A stretch of 64,000 nucleotides of DNA, from contig CANLEE010000001.1 in assembly GCA_947489585.1 (NCBI GenBank), forward strand, positions 248,001-312,000, written 5' to 3'. The first letter of the stretch is position 1; each line of letters begins with the position of its first letter. The DNA is from an uncultured Psychroserpens sp. Its GTDB lineage: Bacteria; Bacteroidota; Bacteroidia; Flavobacteriales; Flavobacteriaceae. This document shows, one piece after another, positions 39,546-51,276 of this stretch. The notes under the pieces are model-generated. The model ran no database searches and was not told where the DNA came from. It saw nothing but the letters and a program-made list of their open reading frames with translations. The position numbers and the translations under genes are program-made.

Positions 39546-40887
39546 GACTCAATGCTTTTTTTATGTGTTTAACTTCCTCTCCAATATCTCCAGCTCCAAT
39601 GGTTAAAATCACTGGTGCATTTTCAGATTTTATGGCTTCGATTAATTCAGATTTTTGAACTAACTTTTTATTATCATTTTTAATTTTATCAAGTAACCAT
39701 TGAGAATTAACCCCTTCAATTGGCAACTCTCTTGCAGGATAAATCTCTAATAAGAAAATGATATCAAATTGTGATAAACTTTCAGCGAAATCGTCAATAA
39801 AATCTTTTGTTCTACTGAATAAATGAGGCTGAAAAATCGCCAATACTTCCCTATTAGGATACATCTCTCTTACTGCCTGATGCACAGCATTAATTTCTTC
39901 TGGATGATGTGCATAATCATCGATATACACTAAATCATCGGTTTTAATCTGATACGTAAATCTGCGTTTCACACCTTTGTAGGATGCTAAAGCTTTGGCG
40001 AGCTGCGGATGAGGGAGTCCATATTCTACAGACATCGCCAAGGCTATTAATGCATTCGACAGATTGTGTCTACCAGGTAGGCTAAATTTGAAATTTTCTA
40101 GTAGTGCGTTTGGTGTTCTCACATCAAACACATAGCTACCATTTATGATTTTTATATTTTTTACTGAATAATCTGAATCGTCTTCAATACCATAGGTAAT
40201 TCCATTAATTGGTAATCCGTTTTTGACGAACAGTTTTCCGTTTGGTTTTATTTTTTTTGAAAAATCCTCGAAAGATTTCACCAATTCTGAAGCATCTCCA
40301 TAAATGTCCAAATGATCTGCATCCATTGAAGTTATACAAGCAAAATCTGGTGATAGTGTTAAGAATGAACGATCAAATTCATCGGCTTCTACGACAGTGA
40401 CTTTTGTTCCGTTTAAAATTAAATTCGAATTATAGTTCTCACTAATACCACCTAAAAAGGCAGTCATTTTAACATCACATGAATTCAATAAATGTCCTAG
40501 AATACTTGTTGTAGTTGTCTTTCCGTGGGTACCAGCAACAGCCAAACAAAAGGTTTGTTTTGTAATTTCACCTAATACTTCAGAACGTTTCAATACATCA
40601 AACCCATTAGATTTAAAATAACTCAATTCGCTGTGTTGCTCTGGTATTGCCGGCGTATAGACCACTAGTGTTTTTTCCGCATTTAAAAACCTACTGTCAA
40701 TATGTTTAATATTATCATCAAAATGAATTGAAACACCTAAACCTACAAGTGCATCTGTGATTTCAGTTTTGGTTTTATCATAACCTCCAACAGTTAACCC
40801 TTTTGCAACAAAATAGCGCGCTAAGGCAGACATACCAATACCTCCAATACCTATAAAATAAACCTTATTTGTGTGTTCTAAATTCAT
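39535..40887 (-). CDS. murC: UDP-N-acetylmuramate--L-alanine ligase
   Basis: FIGIGGIGMSALARYF, AGTHGKTTTTSI, YIDDYAHHPEEI. Confidence 0.97.
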   Translation of the reverse strand: MNLEHTNKVYFIGIGGIGMSALARYFVAKGLTVGGYDKTKTEITDALVGLGVSIHFDDNIKHIDSRFLNAEKTLVVYTPAIPEQHSELSYFKSNGFDVLKRSEVLGEITKQTFCLAVAGTHGKTTTTSILGHLLNSCDVKMTAFLGGISENYNSNLILNGTKVTVVEADEFDRSFLTLSPDFACITSMDADHLDIYGDASELVKSFEDFSKKIKPNGKLFVKNGLPINGITYGIEDDSDYSVKNIKIINGSYVFDVRTPNALLENFKFSLPGRHNLSNALIALAMSVEYGLPHPQLAKALASYKGVKRRFTYQIKTDDLVYIDDYAHHPEEINAVHQAVREMYPNREVLAIFQPHLFSRTKDFIDDFAESLSQFDIIFLLEIYPARELPIEGVNSQWLLDKIKNDNKKLVQKSELIEAIKSENAPVILTIGAGDIGEEVKHIKKALSLAS

Positions 40888-41982
40888 TTATTGTTTTAGA
40901 AGTTTTTCAACTTCATCTGCTATATCTTTTGTTGCATTTACTAATGCTAATTGTTTTATATTTTGTCCTAATGTTTGTCTTTTCTCCGAAGATGACATAA
41001 GTGCATCAAATTGTGTTTCAAATTGCAAGTCTAAGTCACTTTCTTTAATCAAAATCGCTGCTTCTTTATCAGCAATTGCTTTTGCATTTTTGGTTTGATG
41101 ATCTTCAGCCACATTTGGTGAAGGAATAAAGATTACTGGTTTTCCAACAACGCAGAGTTCTGACACAGAGCTAGCTCCAGCTCTTGAAATAATTAAATCT
41201 GCAGCTGCGTAAGCCATATCCATAGTATTCAAAAAGGCATGTACTTGCACGTGATCTAAATCATTGTAATGTTTATATTGTTGATAGTATAGCTTTCCAC
41301 ATTGCCAAATCAATTGTATGTTTTGAGCTTGGAAATACTCCAATTTGTCTTCAATAAGTTCGTTGATACGTCTCGCACCCAAACTTCCTCCTAATATCAA
41401 AAGCGTGTGCTTACTATGAATTAATGTAAACGCATCTTTCCCTTCAATGTGCTTGTTTTCGACATTTAATAAATCTTTACGAATCGGGTTTCCTGTTAGC
41501 ACGATTTTTTCCTTCGGAAAAAAGGCTTCTAAACCTTCATAGGCTACACAAATCTTATTTGCCTTTTTAGACAATAGTTTATTCGTGATTCCTGGGTAGG
41601 AGTTTTGCTCTTGGATCAAACTAGGCACACCTTTAGACGTTGCAACTTTCAATAATGGTCCACTAGCAAATCCACCTGTACCAATCGCAACATCAGGCTG
41701 GAACGTATTAATAATTTTGCGAGATTTTAGTAAACTAGTAATCAATTTAAATGGAAATATTAGGTTTTTTAAGGTCAACTTTCGTTGTACACCTGAAATC
41801 CAAAGCCCTTGAATCTCATAACCTGCCTGAGGCACTTTTTCCATTTCCATACGATCGTTAGCACCTACAAATAAAAACTCGGCATCAGGAAAGCGAGATT
41901 TTAATTCATCTGCAATCGCAATCGCAGGATAGATATGTCCTCCTGTTCCGCCTCCAGATAATATGATTTTGTAGTTACTCAT
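40888..41982 (-). CDS. murG: UDP-GlcNAc--undecaprenyl-pyrophosphoryl-MurNAc-pentapeptide GlcNAc transferase
   Basis: [34 protein letters not shown]. Confidence 0.97.
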   Translation of the reverse strand: MSNYKIILSGGGTGGHIYPAIAIADELKSRFPDAEFLFVGANDRMEMEKVPQAGYEIQGLWISGVQRKLTLKNLIFPFKLITSLLKSRKIINTFQPDVAIGTGGFASGPLLKVATSKGVPSLIQEQNSYPGITNKLLSKKANKICVAYEGLEAFFPKEKIVLTGNPIRKDLLNVENKHIEGKDAFTLIHSKHTLLILGGSLGARRINELIEDKLEYFQAQNIQLIWQCGKLYYQQYKHYNDLDHVQVHAFLNTMDMAYAAADLIISRAGASSVSELCVVGKPVIFIPSPNVAEDHQTKNAKAIADKEAAILIKESDLDLQFETQFDALMSSSEKRQTLGQNIKQLALVNATKDIADEVEKLLKQ

Positions 41983-43175
41983 TAAATCGTTTCGCTTAAA
42001 ATTTCTAACGGGTTATCTTCATTAATCTCTTGTTCCTTCATTTGTTCTCGCCTTGCACTGACACTTAGTATAATTCCTATCGCTAAACAAGTCATCCAAA
42101 TAGAGGTGCCTCCGCTACTAATTAATGGTAATGTTTGTCCAGTAACTGGGAATAATTCGACGGCAACGGCCATATTTATTAAGGCTTGAAATATGATAGG
42201 CAATCCCACACCTAATACTAAAAGCTTACCAAAAACGGTATCTGATTTTTGTGACACAATCACAATTCGAAATAATAACCATGAGTACAACAACAATAAA
42301 AACAAACCTCCAAGTAAACCATATTCTTCAATAATGATTGCAAAAATAAAATCTGATGAGGATTGCGGTAATACATTTTTTTGTGTGCTCTTACCAGGGC
42401 CTTTCCCCTGGATTCCGCCAGAAGCAATTGCTATTTTTGCATTTTCAATTTGATAATCAGCTTCGGTATCTTCACCATTAGAAAAATTCTCAATTCGACT
42501 CATCCAAGTATCAACGCGATTAGGCATAGCCTCTGGAAACGCTTTTGCTACTAAAACAAAAAGTACTAACGCAAGAATACCTGTACTTATAATAACAGCA
42601 AGATATTTTATGGGATAACCTCCAATAAACGCCAACATCATAACCATTAAAAAGATAATCGCAGTTGTAGAGAAATTTGCTGGTAATATGAGAATCAATA
42701 TAAAAAATACTGGAGCCCAAAGCGGCAATAAGGTTTCTACAAATGACACTTTTCGCTCTTGAATTTTTGATAAATACCTTGCAACATAAACCATTAAAAC
42801 AACGGCAGCTAAAGTGGATGTTTGAAATGACATTCCAACAAATGGAATTTGAATCCAACGACTCGCATTAGCGCCACCAATAGTTGTTCCTTGAAGCATC
42901 GTAATAATAAGTAATACGATAACTATTGGTATCATTACCATTGATAACCCTCTGAAATAACGATACGGAATTTTATGCACACCATACATAATAGCAAATC
43001 CCAAAAAGAGATGCATAAAGTGTTTTATAAAATAAGTAAATGTATTACCAGAGCCACCAACATAAGCTAAATTACTAGCAGCACTATACACAGGAAGAAA
43101 TGAGAAAATTGCCAGTAACGCAGCAATTGCCCATATTAATCGATCTCCTTTTATATTTTTAAATAGTGTCTGCAC
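41982..43175 (-). CDS. ftsW: SEDS family protein FtsW
   Basis: Polytopic; [13 protein letters not shown]; dcw position. Confidence 0.95.
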   Translation of the reverse strand: MQTLFKNIKGDRLIWAIAALLAIFSFLPVYSAASNLAYVGGSGNTFTYFIKHFMHLFLGFAIMYGVHKIPYRYFRGLSMVMIPIVIVLLIITMLQGTTIGGANASRWIQIPFVGMSFQTSTLAAVVLMVYVARYLSKIQERKVSFVETLLPLWAPVFFILILILPANFSTTAIIFLMVMMLAFIGGYPIKYLAVIISTGILALVLFVLVAKAFPEAMPNRVDTWMSRIENFSNGEDTEADYQIENAKIAIASGGIQGKGPGKSTQKNVLPQSSSDFIFAIIIEEYGLLGGLFLLLLYSWLLFRIVIVSQKSDTVFGKLLVLGVGLPIIFQALINMAVAVELFPVTGQTLPLISSGGTSIWMTCLAIGIILSVSARREQMKEQEINEDNPLEILSETI

Positions 43176-43182
43176 TTTTCTA

Positions 43183-44514
43183 TTATAAGTTTCTTACAGC
43201 GTCTTTAAATTGACGTCCTCTATCTTCATAATTTTCAAACAAATCAAAACTTGCACATGCTGGCGACAATAATACATTCTCTCCCGCTTCAGCAATTTTA
43301 TATGCAATTTTCACAGCTTCACTCATGAACTGAGTTTCAACAATAATATCTACCATATTACCAAAACTCTTCATCAATTTTTCATTATCAACACCTAAAC
43401 AAATGATTGCTTTTACCTTTTCATTTACAAACTGAAATAGTTCATTATAATCATTCCCTTTGTCTATACCTCCGACAATCCAAACTGTAGCCGCATCCAT
43501 GCTCTCTAGAGCATAATATGTTGCATTAACATTGGTTGCTTTAGAATCGTTGATGTATTGCACTTTATTGATTTTAAGTACATGCTCCAAACGATGCTCA
43601 ACACCTTGGAAATTTTCCAAACTTTCTCGAATGGTCTGCTTTCTAATTTTTAGCAAGTGGGCTACTGTTGAAGCAGCCATTGCATTTTTAATATTGTGTT
43701 TTCCCTCTAATGCTAAATTTGCTGTTGGCATAATTATCTGATTGTTATCTATTGTTATTTTTATATTGTCTTTGTCTAAATACGCACCATTTTCAATTGT
43801 TTTTGTTAGTGAAAATGGCAATAATGTGGATTGAATAGCATGTGTTTCTAACCGTTTTGAAATCATTTCATCATCGGCATCGTAAATGAAATAATCGTCT
43901 TTAGTTTGATTTTCTGCAATTCTAAATTTTGAGGAGATATACTTTTCAAACTGATAATCATATCTATCTAAATGATCTGGTGTAATATTGGTTAAAATCG
44001 CAATATGCGGCTTAAAATCAATGATGTCATCCAACTGAAAACTGCTAATTTCCAGTACGTAATTTGGATAGTTTTGCTTTAAAATTTGTTTTGCAAAACT
44101 ATCTCCAATATTACCAGCTAAACCAACATTCAACTCCTGCTTTAACAAATGATGTGTTAGACTTGCTGTTGTTGTTTTACCATTACTTCCGGTAATACCA
44201 ACAATCGTAGCATTAGTATAGTTTGCAGCAAATTCAATTTCAGAAACTACAGGAATTCCTTGTGCTCTAATGTGTTTCACCAAAGCTACTTTATCAGGAA
44301 TCCCAGGGCTTTTCATGATTATATCAGCGCTTAGAACTTTATCTTTGGAATGTTCACCTTCCTCAAATTCAATCTCATTATGTATAAGAACTTGTTTGTA
44401 CTTTTCTTTTATATTTTGTTTATCAGAAACGAATACTTCGAATCCTTTTGCTTTTCCTAAAAGCGCTGTTCCAACACCACTTTCTCCTCCGCCAAGAATC
44501 ACTAATCGTTTCAT
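43183..44514 (-). CDS. murD: UDP-N-acetylmuramoylalanine--D-glutamate ligase
   Basis: VGITGSNGKTTTASL, INDSKATNVNATYYALES. Confidence 0.97.
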   Translation of the reverse strand: MKRLVILGGGESGVGTALLGKAKGFEVFVSDKQNIKEKYKQVLIHNEIEFEEGEHSKDKVLSADIIMKSPGIPDKVALVKHIRAQGIPVVSEIEFAANYTNATIVGITGSNGKTTTASLTHHLLKQELNVGLAGNIGDSFAKQILKQNYPNYVLEISSFQLDDIIDFKPHIAILTNITPDHLDRYDYQFEKYISSKFRIAENQTKDDYFIYDADDEMISKRLETHAIQSTLLPFSLTKTIENGAYLDKDNIKITIDNNQIIMPTANLALEGKHNIKNAMAASTVAHLLKIRKQTIRESLENFQGVEHRLEHVLKINKVQYINDSKATNVNATYYALESMDAATVWIVGGIDKGNDYNELFQFVNEKVKAIICLGVDNEKLMKSFGNMVDIIVETQFMSEAVKIAYKIAEAGENVLLSPACASFDLFENYEDRGRQFKDAVRNL

Positions 44515-45756
44515 CTATCTAATTTTCAATGTCACTATTGATATAATGGCTAAGAGAATTCCAATAATCCAAAACCGTGTGACTATTTTACTTTCATGAT
44601 ATCCAGATTTCTGATAATGATGATGCAAAGGCGCCATTTTAAAAATGCGTCGACCTTCTCCATGTTTTTTTCTTGTGTATTTGAAATAGCTTACTTGCAT
44701 CATTACTGATAAGTTTTCAGCCACAAATACTCCACATAATACTGGAATGAGCCATTCCTTACGAACAGCAATAGCGATTACAGCTATAATTCCTCCAATA
44801 GTTAAACTTCCTGTATCACCCATAAAAACTTGAGCTGGATAAGCATTGTACCATAAAAACCCAATCAATGCTCCAACAAAAGCAGCGATATAAATAGTAA
44901 TCTCTTCAACTCTCGGTATGTACATAATGTCTAAATAGTCTGAGAAAATGATATTACCAGAAACCCATGCAAAAATCCCAAGAGTGAGCACAATTATGGC
45001 AGATGTTCCCGCTGCCAACCCATCAATGCCATCAGTAAGATTTGCACCATTTGAAACTGCTGTAATAATGACTATCGATGCCAAAATGAAGATAATCCAA
45101 GCATATTTTCCTAATCCAGGATTAATCCACGTGATTAAATCGGCATAGTCAAATTCATTACCTTTTACGAATGGAATTGTTGTCTTTGTAGACTTAGCTT
45201 CATCTTCAAATAGTTTTGAAGGCGAGATATTAGGATTTTCAGCTAGAAGCACTTTTTGCTGTTCTTCAGGCAGTTTTTCTTTCATTGTAACATCTTCATG
45301 AAAGTACATTGTAGCGCCTATAATAATTCCTAAACCGACTTGACCAAGGACTTTAAAGCGTCCTTTTAATCCATCTTTATTATTTTTAAATTTTTTGAGA
45401 TAATCGTCGATGAAACCAATAACTCCCATCCAGACCGTTGTGACGATAAGTAGGATGATGTAAATATTTTCAAGCTTAGCTAATAACAATACAGGGATTA
45501 ACGTTGCCAAAATGATGATAATTCCACCCATAGTTGGTGTTCCAGCTTTTTCAACTTGACCTTCAAGGCCAAGATCTCTTATGGTCTCGCCCATTTGTTT
45601 CTTTTGTAGAAAACGAATAATACGCTTACCAAAAATTGTAGAGATTAATAAGGATAAAATAATAGCAACTGCAGCTCTAAAAGTTAAAAACCCGAAAAGT
45701 GATGCTCCAGGAAACTGGAACTGCTGTTCTAAATATTCGAATAGGTAATACAACAT
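44515..45756 (-). CDS. mraY: Phospho-N-acetylmuramoyl-pentapeptide-transferase
   Basis: [47 protein letters not shown]. Confidence 0.98.
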   Translation of the reverse strand: MLYYLFEYLEQQFQFPGASLFGFLTFRAAVAIILSLLISTIFGKRIIRFLQKKQMGETIRDLGLEGQVEKAGTPTMGGIIIILATLIPVLLLAKLENIYIILLIVTTVWMGVIGFIDDYLKKFKNNKDGLKGRFKVLGQVGLGIIIGATMYFHEDVTMKEKLPEEQQKVLLAENPNISPSKLFEDEAKSTKTTIPFVKGNEFDYADLITWINPGLGKYAWIIFILASIVIITAVSNGANLTDGIDGLAAGTSAIIVLTLGIFAWVSGNIIFSDYLDIMYIPRVEEITIYIAAFVGALIGFLWYNAYPAQVFMGDTGSLTIGGIIAVIAIAVRKEWLIPVLCGVFVAENLSVMMQVSYFKYTRKKHGEGRRIFKMAPLHHHYQKSGYHESKIVTRFWIIGILLAIISIVTLKIR

Positions 45757-45846
45757 ATTAATTCATCTGGTATTTTATAATGTTACTAATGGTCAGATGT
45801 AATTCGCCATTAAACATTCTTGTTAATATGAGTATTCTATAAATGC

Positions 45847-47310
45847 TCATTTTTGTAATTGCTTTAAAAATTCTTCTACTATTTTATAATCATCAAAATT
45901 TGTACGTTTACCGTTAATTTCTTGATAAGTCTCATGTCCTTTTCCTGCAATAAGAATAATGTCATTAGAACTTGCCAATTGACAAGCAGTTTTAATAGCT
46001 TGCTTTCTATCAACTATAGACATTATTTTTTTGAAATTTTGAGGCTCTACACCTTTTTCAATATCTTCAATAATAGTTTCTGGTACTTCGCTTCTAGGGT
46101 TATCGCTAGTAAAAATCACCTTAGTGCTTAATGCAGAAGCTATATGTCCCATTTTAGGTCGCTTTGTTTTATCTCTATCACCTCCACATCCAACAACTGT
46201 AATTAATTCTTCATTATTTGTACGAATACTGTTTATAGTTTCTAATACATTTTTTAATGCATCTGGTGTATGCGCGTAATCAACAATCGCTGTCACTTTT
46301 TCTTCGGAAATGAAATACTGAAAACGACCACTCACACTTTCTAATTCACTAATCAACCTGAGCACTTCAACTTTTTCAAGGCCTAATAATTCCGCAGCAC
46401 CATAAATTGCAGTAATATTATATGCATTAAAACTCCCGATAAGCTTAGTCCATAATTCACTATCATTAAGCTTTAACAGTAATCCGCTAAACTCATTTTC
46501 TAAAACCTGCGCTTTATAATCTGCGTAGGTTTTGAGCGCATAAGTGTATTTTTTAGCCTGTGTATTTTGCAACATCACCAAACCATTTTTGTCATCAATA
46601 TTGACTAATGCAAAAGCCTTTTTTGGCAAATGATCAAAGAATGATTTTTTAACGTCTCGATATTCAGAAAATGTGTCGTGATAGTCTAAGTGGTCATGTG
46701 ACAGATTTGTAAAAATGCCTCCTTCAAAATGTAAGCCATTTGTTCTATGTTGATGAATACCATGCGAACTCACTTCCATGAAACAAAACTCCACGCCTTC
46801 ATCATTCATTAATTTTAAATACTTATTAATAGATAAGGAATCTGGTGTTGTATGTGTGGCCTTATACGCCTTATTATCTACCATGATTTTCACGGTAGAT
46901 AGTAATCCAACTTTATAACCTGCCTTTTTAAACAACTGATATAATAATGTAACAATGGTTGTTTTCCCATTAGTTCCTGTAACACCAACTAATCTTAAAT
47001 TTTCTGAAGGATTTCCGTAGTAATTAGCAGCCATAAAAGCCAAAGCCTGACTTGCGCTTTCTACTTCTATATATGTAATTCCATCTTTCAATTCAGAAGG
47101 CAATACTTCACAAACAATTGTTGTTGCGCCTTTTTTAATCGCAGTCAGAATAAATTCATGACCATCGACAACTGTTCCTTTTATAGCAACAAACACATCA
47201 CCTTGCAATACTTGACGAGAGTCAAAATGCAATCCGTTAACCTCTATGCTTGTGCTTCCTACAACAGCATTTATGGTAACCTTATATAATATGTCTTTTA
47301 ATTGTAGCAT
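45847..47310 (-). CDS. murE: UDP-N-acetylmuramyl-tripeptide synthetase
   Basis: VGVTGTNGKTTIVTLL, VDYAHTPDALKNVL, TSDNPRSE. Confidence 0.96.
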   Translation of the reverse strand: MLQLKDILYKVTINAVVGSTSIEVNGLHFDSRQVLQGDVFVAIKGTVVDGHEFILTAIKKGATTIVCEVLPSELKDGITYIEVESASQALAFMAANYYGNPSENLRLVGVTGTNGKTTIVTLLYQLFKKAGYKVGLLSTVKIMVDNKAYKATHTTPDSLSINKYLKLMNDEGVEFCFMEVSSHGIHQHRTNGLHFEGGIFTNLSHDHLDYHDTFSEYRDVKKSFFDHLPKKAFALVNIDDKNGLVMLQNTQAKKYTYALKTYADYKAQVLENEFSGLLLKLNDSELWTKLIGSFNAYNITAIYGAAELLGLEKVEVLRLISELESVSGRFQYFISEEKVTAIVDYAHTPDALKNVLETINSIRTNNEELITVVGCGGDRDKTKRPKMGHIASALSTKVIFTSDNPRSEVPETIIEDIEKGVEPQNFKKIMSIVDRKQAIKTACQLASSNDIILIAGKGHETYQEINGKRTNFDDYKIVEEFLKQLQK

Positions 47311-49307
47311 TACGTTCTTAAAACAATGATCTGATTTGGTTTAACTTTATCTCCTTTAGTAATTGATTGTGATTTTACGACACCTACACCTTCCATTTTC
47401 ACTTTGAGGCCCATATTTTCTAATAAAGCCAAAGCATCCATTGTTGGAAGACCAACAACATCTGGCATAATCGTTTTATATTTTTGAGCGGTTTCATAAA
47501 ATGCTTCAAATTGCTCTTCTACTTTCGTATTAACAACTTCTAGAGATTCAATCTCATCAATAAGAGGTGTCTCTGTATATATTTTCTGAGCTATTCGTTT
47601 AAACACTGGACCAGATACATCTGCACCATAAAAACCAACTTTAATACTTGGTTTATGAATGACAACTATGCAAGAATATTTTGGGTTATCTGCTGGAAAA
47701 TAACCTGCAAAAGAAGAGATATAACGTCGATTTTCTAGCCAGTCATCCATCCAATATTCTACTCGAGCTGTTCCTGTTTTTCCTGCCATTGAAAAGTTTT
47801 CAGAATACATACGTTTTCCTGTGCCTCTTACAACAACATTCTTTAATATATCTTGAATCTCTCCTAGCGTCTTATCTGAACATATCTTTTGATTGGTCAC
47901 TTCTTTTTCAAACACCTCAACTTCTCTACTAAACTCTTTTACGGCTTTTATAAATCTTGGCTTAACCATTTCGCCTTTATTAGCAATGGCATTATAAAAG
48001 GTTAAGGTTTGCAATGGCGTAATATTCAATCCATACCCATAAGCTAAAGAAGGCAGTGCATTTTTACTCCACTTTTTCCCTCCTGGCTCTGGAATATCAG
48101 GCTTCCCTTCACCTATAATGGATACACCTAGGGTTTCATTAAGATTCCAGCTTTTTAACCTATTGATAAATCGTTTAGGTTTTTGAGAATAATTCTCATC
48201 TATAAGTGTCGCTAAGCCAATATTTGAAGACACCTCAAGTGCACGAGCTGCTGAAATTTTGCCATAAGCACGTGAATCATGAATATTGTATTTGTAAAAG
48301 CGTTTGACACCATTTTTTGTATCTACAACTGTGGATGTATCAATAACCTTATCTTCGAGTGCTGCCATTAATGCCATTACCTTAAATGTCGACCCAGGCT
48401 CATGACTTTCCCCAACAGCATAATTAAGACGTTCATAATAGTTACCATCTTTGTTGCGCCCTAAATTTGAAATTGCTTTGATTTCTCCTGTTTTCACATC
48501 CATTACCACAGCACAACCATGGTCAGCCTCATATTTTTCTAACTGACCTAATAAAGAATGGTGCGCTATATCTTGAATATTAACATCAATAGTCGTATAC
48601 ACGTCATAACCATCTTGAGGCTCAACTTGATTATAATCTACAATAGGTTTCCATTGTCCATTTCCAATCTTTTGCTTTAATCGCTTTCCATTTGTACCAC
48701 GCAAATATTTCACTCCAAATGCGCCATCAATTCCTGGCCGAGTCACATTTCCATCTGCATCTTCTTTTTCATAACCAATAGTACGTTCAGCAATGCCACC
48801 CATTGGATGCTCTCGTCTTGTGGTTTGCTCATAAATAAAACCACCTTTTATGGCTCCAAGCTCTAGCATTGGAAAATTGCGTAGCCTGATATAATCTGAA
48901 TAGCTAATGTTTCGAGCTAATAGGAAATAACGATTTTTATTAGCACGTGCTTTCTTAATACTATTTTGATGAAAGCTTGACGATTTACCTGTATAGTTTG
49001 AAAGCGAATCTCCTAATGCCTTAATGTATTTATTAAAGGTTTCTTCTTTAGGTTGAACTGCATCAATACGAATGTCATACTTAGGAATTGAAGTTGCTAA
49101 CAAGCTTCCATCTGCAGAGTACACATTTCCTCTATTAGCAGGAATATCAACAATTTTCTCAGTTCGCTCCAACGCTAAACTTCTATATTGATCCCCTTGA
49201 ATAAACTGAATACTGCACAGTTTGAACACTACAGCAAGTGCAAAGACAAACATACTGCCAGCTACAAAATACAATCTGTTTAATATGTTTGTTTCGGTTG
49301 TTGCCAC
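47310..49307 (-). CDS. ftsI: Penicillin-binding protein transpeptidase (FtsI/PBP3-like) with one C-terminal PASTA domain
   Basis: EPGSTFKVM (SxxK), SSN, GKTGTARV (KTG); MPDVVGLPTMDALALLENMGLKVK PASTA. Confidence 0.95.
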   Translation of the reverse strand: MATTETNILNRLYFVAGSMFVFALAVVFKLCSIQFIQGDQYRSLALERTEKIVDIPANRGNVYSADGSLLATSIPKYDIRIDAVQPKEETFNKYIKALGDSLSNYTGKSSSFHQNSIKKARANKNRYFLLARNISYSDYIRLRNFPMLELGAIKGGFIYEQTTRREHPMGGIAERTIGYEKEDADGNVTRPGIDGAFGVKYLRGTNGKRLKQKIGNGQWKPIVDYNQVEPQDGYDVYTTIDVNIQDIAHHSLLGQLEKYEADHGCAVVMDVKTGEIKAISNLGRNKDGNYYERLNYAVGESHEPGSTFKVMALMAALEDKVIDTSTVVDTKNGVKRFYKYNIHDSRAYGKISAARALEVSSNIGLATLIDENYSQKPKRFINRLKSWNLNETLGVSIIGEGKPDIPEPGGKKWSKNALPSLAYGYGLNITPLQTLTFYNAIANKGEMVKPRFIKAVKEFSREVEVFEKEVTNQKICSDKTLGEIQDILKNVVVRGTGKRMYSENFSMAGKTGTARVEYWMDDWLENRRYISSFAGYFPADNPKYSCIVVIHKPSIKVGFYGADVSGPVFKRIAQKIYTETPLIDEIESLEVVNTKVEEQFEAFYETAQKYKTIMPDVVGLPTMDALALLENMGLKVKMEGVGVVKSQSITKGDKVKPNQIIVLRT

Positions 49308-49310
49308 GTA

Positions 49311-49628
49311 TCAGTTTTGTGTTTTTACTTTTATTTTTTGAGGCGGAATCTCTGATATTTTGATTCCTTTTTCTGCTACTTTTTTTATAATCGATGATTC
49401 CATTTTGAGTCTCATCAGTTTTGATCGTCCGTCAACAAATGCTGACCTGTATTCTTTTGCCTCGTTTTTAAGCCTTGCAATCTCATAGACTTTTTGATCA
49501 GCACTATGTGAGCTTGCAATCATTACAATTGCTAAAGCCGAAATGAAAATGATGATTCTCCAGTTTTTAAAAGAGTCATCACTCACTAAAAATTTACCTC
49601 TTAGTATGCTGTAAATATTTTTTTTCAT
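49311..49628 (-). CDS. ftsL: FtsL-like small membrane protein
   Basis: Between rsmH and ftsI; one TM and short coiled coil. Confidence 0.75.
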   Translation of the reverse strand: MKKNIYSILRGKFLVSDDSFKNWRIIIFISALAIVMIASSHSADQKVYEIARLKNEAKEYRSAFVDGRSKLMRLKMESSIIKKVAEKGIKISEIPPQKIKVKTQN

Positions 49629-50533
49629 AGTTTTTCAGCAATACGAAGCTTTGCACTTCTGGCTCTATTATTTTGAGCAACTTCTTCTTGTGTTGGAATT
49701 ATTAAACCTCCTACTTTTTTTAATGGCACTTCAAAATTTCCAAAAACATCTCGTTCTGGTTCACCTTCAAACAAACCATTTCTAATAAAACGTTTCACTA
49801 ATCTATCTTCTAATGAATGGTATGATATCATACTCAATCTGCCACCTTTTACTAATACTTCTGGTGTTTGCTGCAAAAACTCTTTTAGAGCTTCAATCTC
49901 CTGGTTCACTTCTATTCGAATCGCCTGATAAATTTGCGCTAACACCTTATTTTCTTTTTTGTGATTTAAAAACCGCTTTAGCGCTGTTTTTAATTGCTTA
50001 CTCGTTTTAATTTCACCATCACGACGTGTTTCAATAATTGCGTTTGCCATTGCAGGTGCTTGTCTTAGTTCTCCATACTGGAATAGAACTTTTCTAATTT
50101 GCTCCTCTTCATAATCATTGATTACATGATAAGCGGATAAACGATCATCTTGATTCATTCGCATATCCAAATCAGCTTCAAAACGCGTTGAAAATCCGCG
50201 TTCAGCAACATCAAACTGATGTGACGACACACCAAAATCTGCTAAAACACCATCTACTTGCTTTGCGCCATAAAACCTCAAGAAGCGTTTTAGATATCTA
50301 AAATTTTCATTAATCAATGTGAAGCGTTCATCATCAATTGTATTTAAAAGAGCGTCTTTATCTTGATCGAAAGCAAATAGTTTTCCATTTGACCCTAGAT
50401 GTTTTAATATTTCTTTACTGTGACCTCCACCTCCAAAAGTGACATCTACGTAAATGCCGTCAGGTTTTATATTTAAACCTTCAACGGTTTCTTTGAGTAA
50501 AACTGGGTTATGATATTCCATCGGCATCATCAT
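49625..50533 (-). CDS. rsmH: 16S rRNA (cytosine-1402-N4)-methyltransferase
   Basis: YHNPVLLKETVEGL, DVTFGGGGHS, ISYHSLEDRLVKRF. Confidence 0.97.
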   Translation of the reverse strand: MMMPMEYHNPVLLKETVEGLNIKPDGIYVDVTFGGGGHSKEILKHLGSNGKLFAFDQDKDALLNTIDDERFTLINENFRYLKRFLRFYGAKQVDGVLADFGVSSHQFDVAERGFSTRFEADLDMRMNQDDRLSAYHVINDYEEEQIRKVLFQYGELRQAPAMANAIIETRRDGEIKTSKQLKTALKRFLNHKKENKVLAQIYQAIRIEVNQEIEALKEFLQQTPEVLVKGGRLSMISYHSLEDRLVKRFIRNGLFEGEPERDVFGNFEVPLKKVGGLIIPTQEEVAQNNRARSAKLRIAEKL

Positions 50534-50978
50534 CTTGACCCATCACTTCTTCTGCCAAATCTGCAAAATCCCCCGTTGCATCATCAATAGCTTTTTCATA
50601 GTTGTCTTTATCCCAAATTTCAATAATGTTTATAGCTGAAGCCACTACGATATCTTTTGTAATACCAGAAAAAGCGACTAAATCTTTTGGGATTAATAAT
50701 CGTCCTGCAGCATCAATTTCAATCTGCTTTAATCCAGCTGTAAAACGACGAATAAAATCATTATTCTTCTTTTTGAAACGGTTGAGTTTATTTACTTTTT
50801 GCATCAGCATTTCCCATTCACTCATTGGATAAAGCTCCAAACATGGTTGAAAAACTGCTCGTTTCAAGACAAAACCATTTTGTAACACAGGAAGCAACTG
50901 CTTCTTAATAGCAGCAGGCAGCATCAGCCTTCCTTTGGCATCCACTTTACATTCGTATGTTCCGATTAAAGGGTTCAA
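50508..50978 (-). CDS. mraZ: Transcriptional regulator MraZ
   Basis: GTYECKVDAKGRLMLPAAIKKQL and EIDAAGRLLIPKDLVAFSGI, two SpoVT/AbrB-like repeats. Confidence 0.96.
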   Translation of the reverse strand: MNPLIGTYECKVDAKGRLMLPAAIKKQLLPVLQNGFVLKRAVFQPCLELYPMSEWEMLMQKVNKLNRFKKKNNDFIRRFTAGLKQIEIDAAGRLLIPKDLVAFSGITKDIVVASAINIIEIWDKDNYEKAIDDATGDFADLAEEVMGQDDDADGIS

Positions 50979-51241
50979 AATGATTGATTTACTATGAGTA
51001 ACGATTAAGATTCAAATATATTGAAAAATTTACCACTATTTACCACGAAATCCCACTTTTGTTAATAAATTTCTATTTCAACCCAAAAATGACACTTAAA
51101 ATTCCAACTTAAATTATTGTATAAACTTTATAGTCAGGACACTAAAAACAGAATTAAACATCCCATTTCTATTGTTAATATCTCATGTAAGATTCTAATT
51201 TGTAGGTTTAAATAATATGCGAAAGTTTTAACGGAATTAAC

Positions 51242-51249
51242 TATATTTG
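51242..51249 (+). promoter_or_regulatory. Putative -7 promoter element TATATTTG
   Basis: TATATTTG 27 nt upstream of the 51277 ATG. Confidence 0.45.
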
Positions 51250-51276
51250 TTTTTGACGAAAATCACTAACTAGTAC

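Noticed and set aside
42520-42858. 112-aa minus-strand ORF inside ftsW
   Set aside because: Out-of-frame overlap entirely inside a strongly supported ftsW gene.
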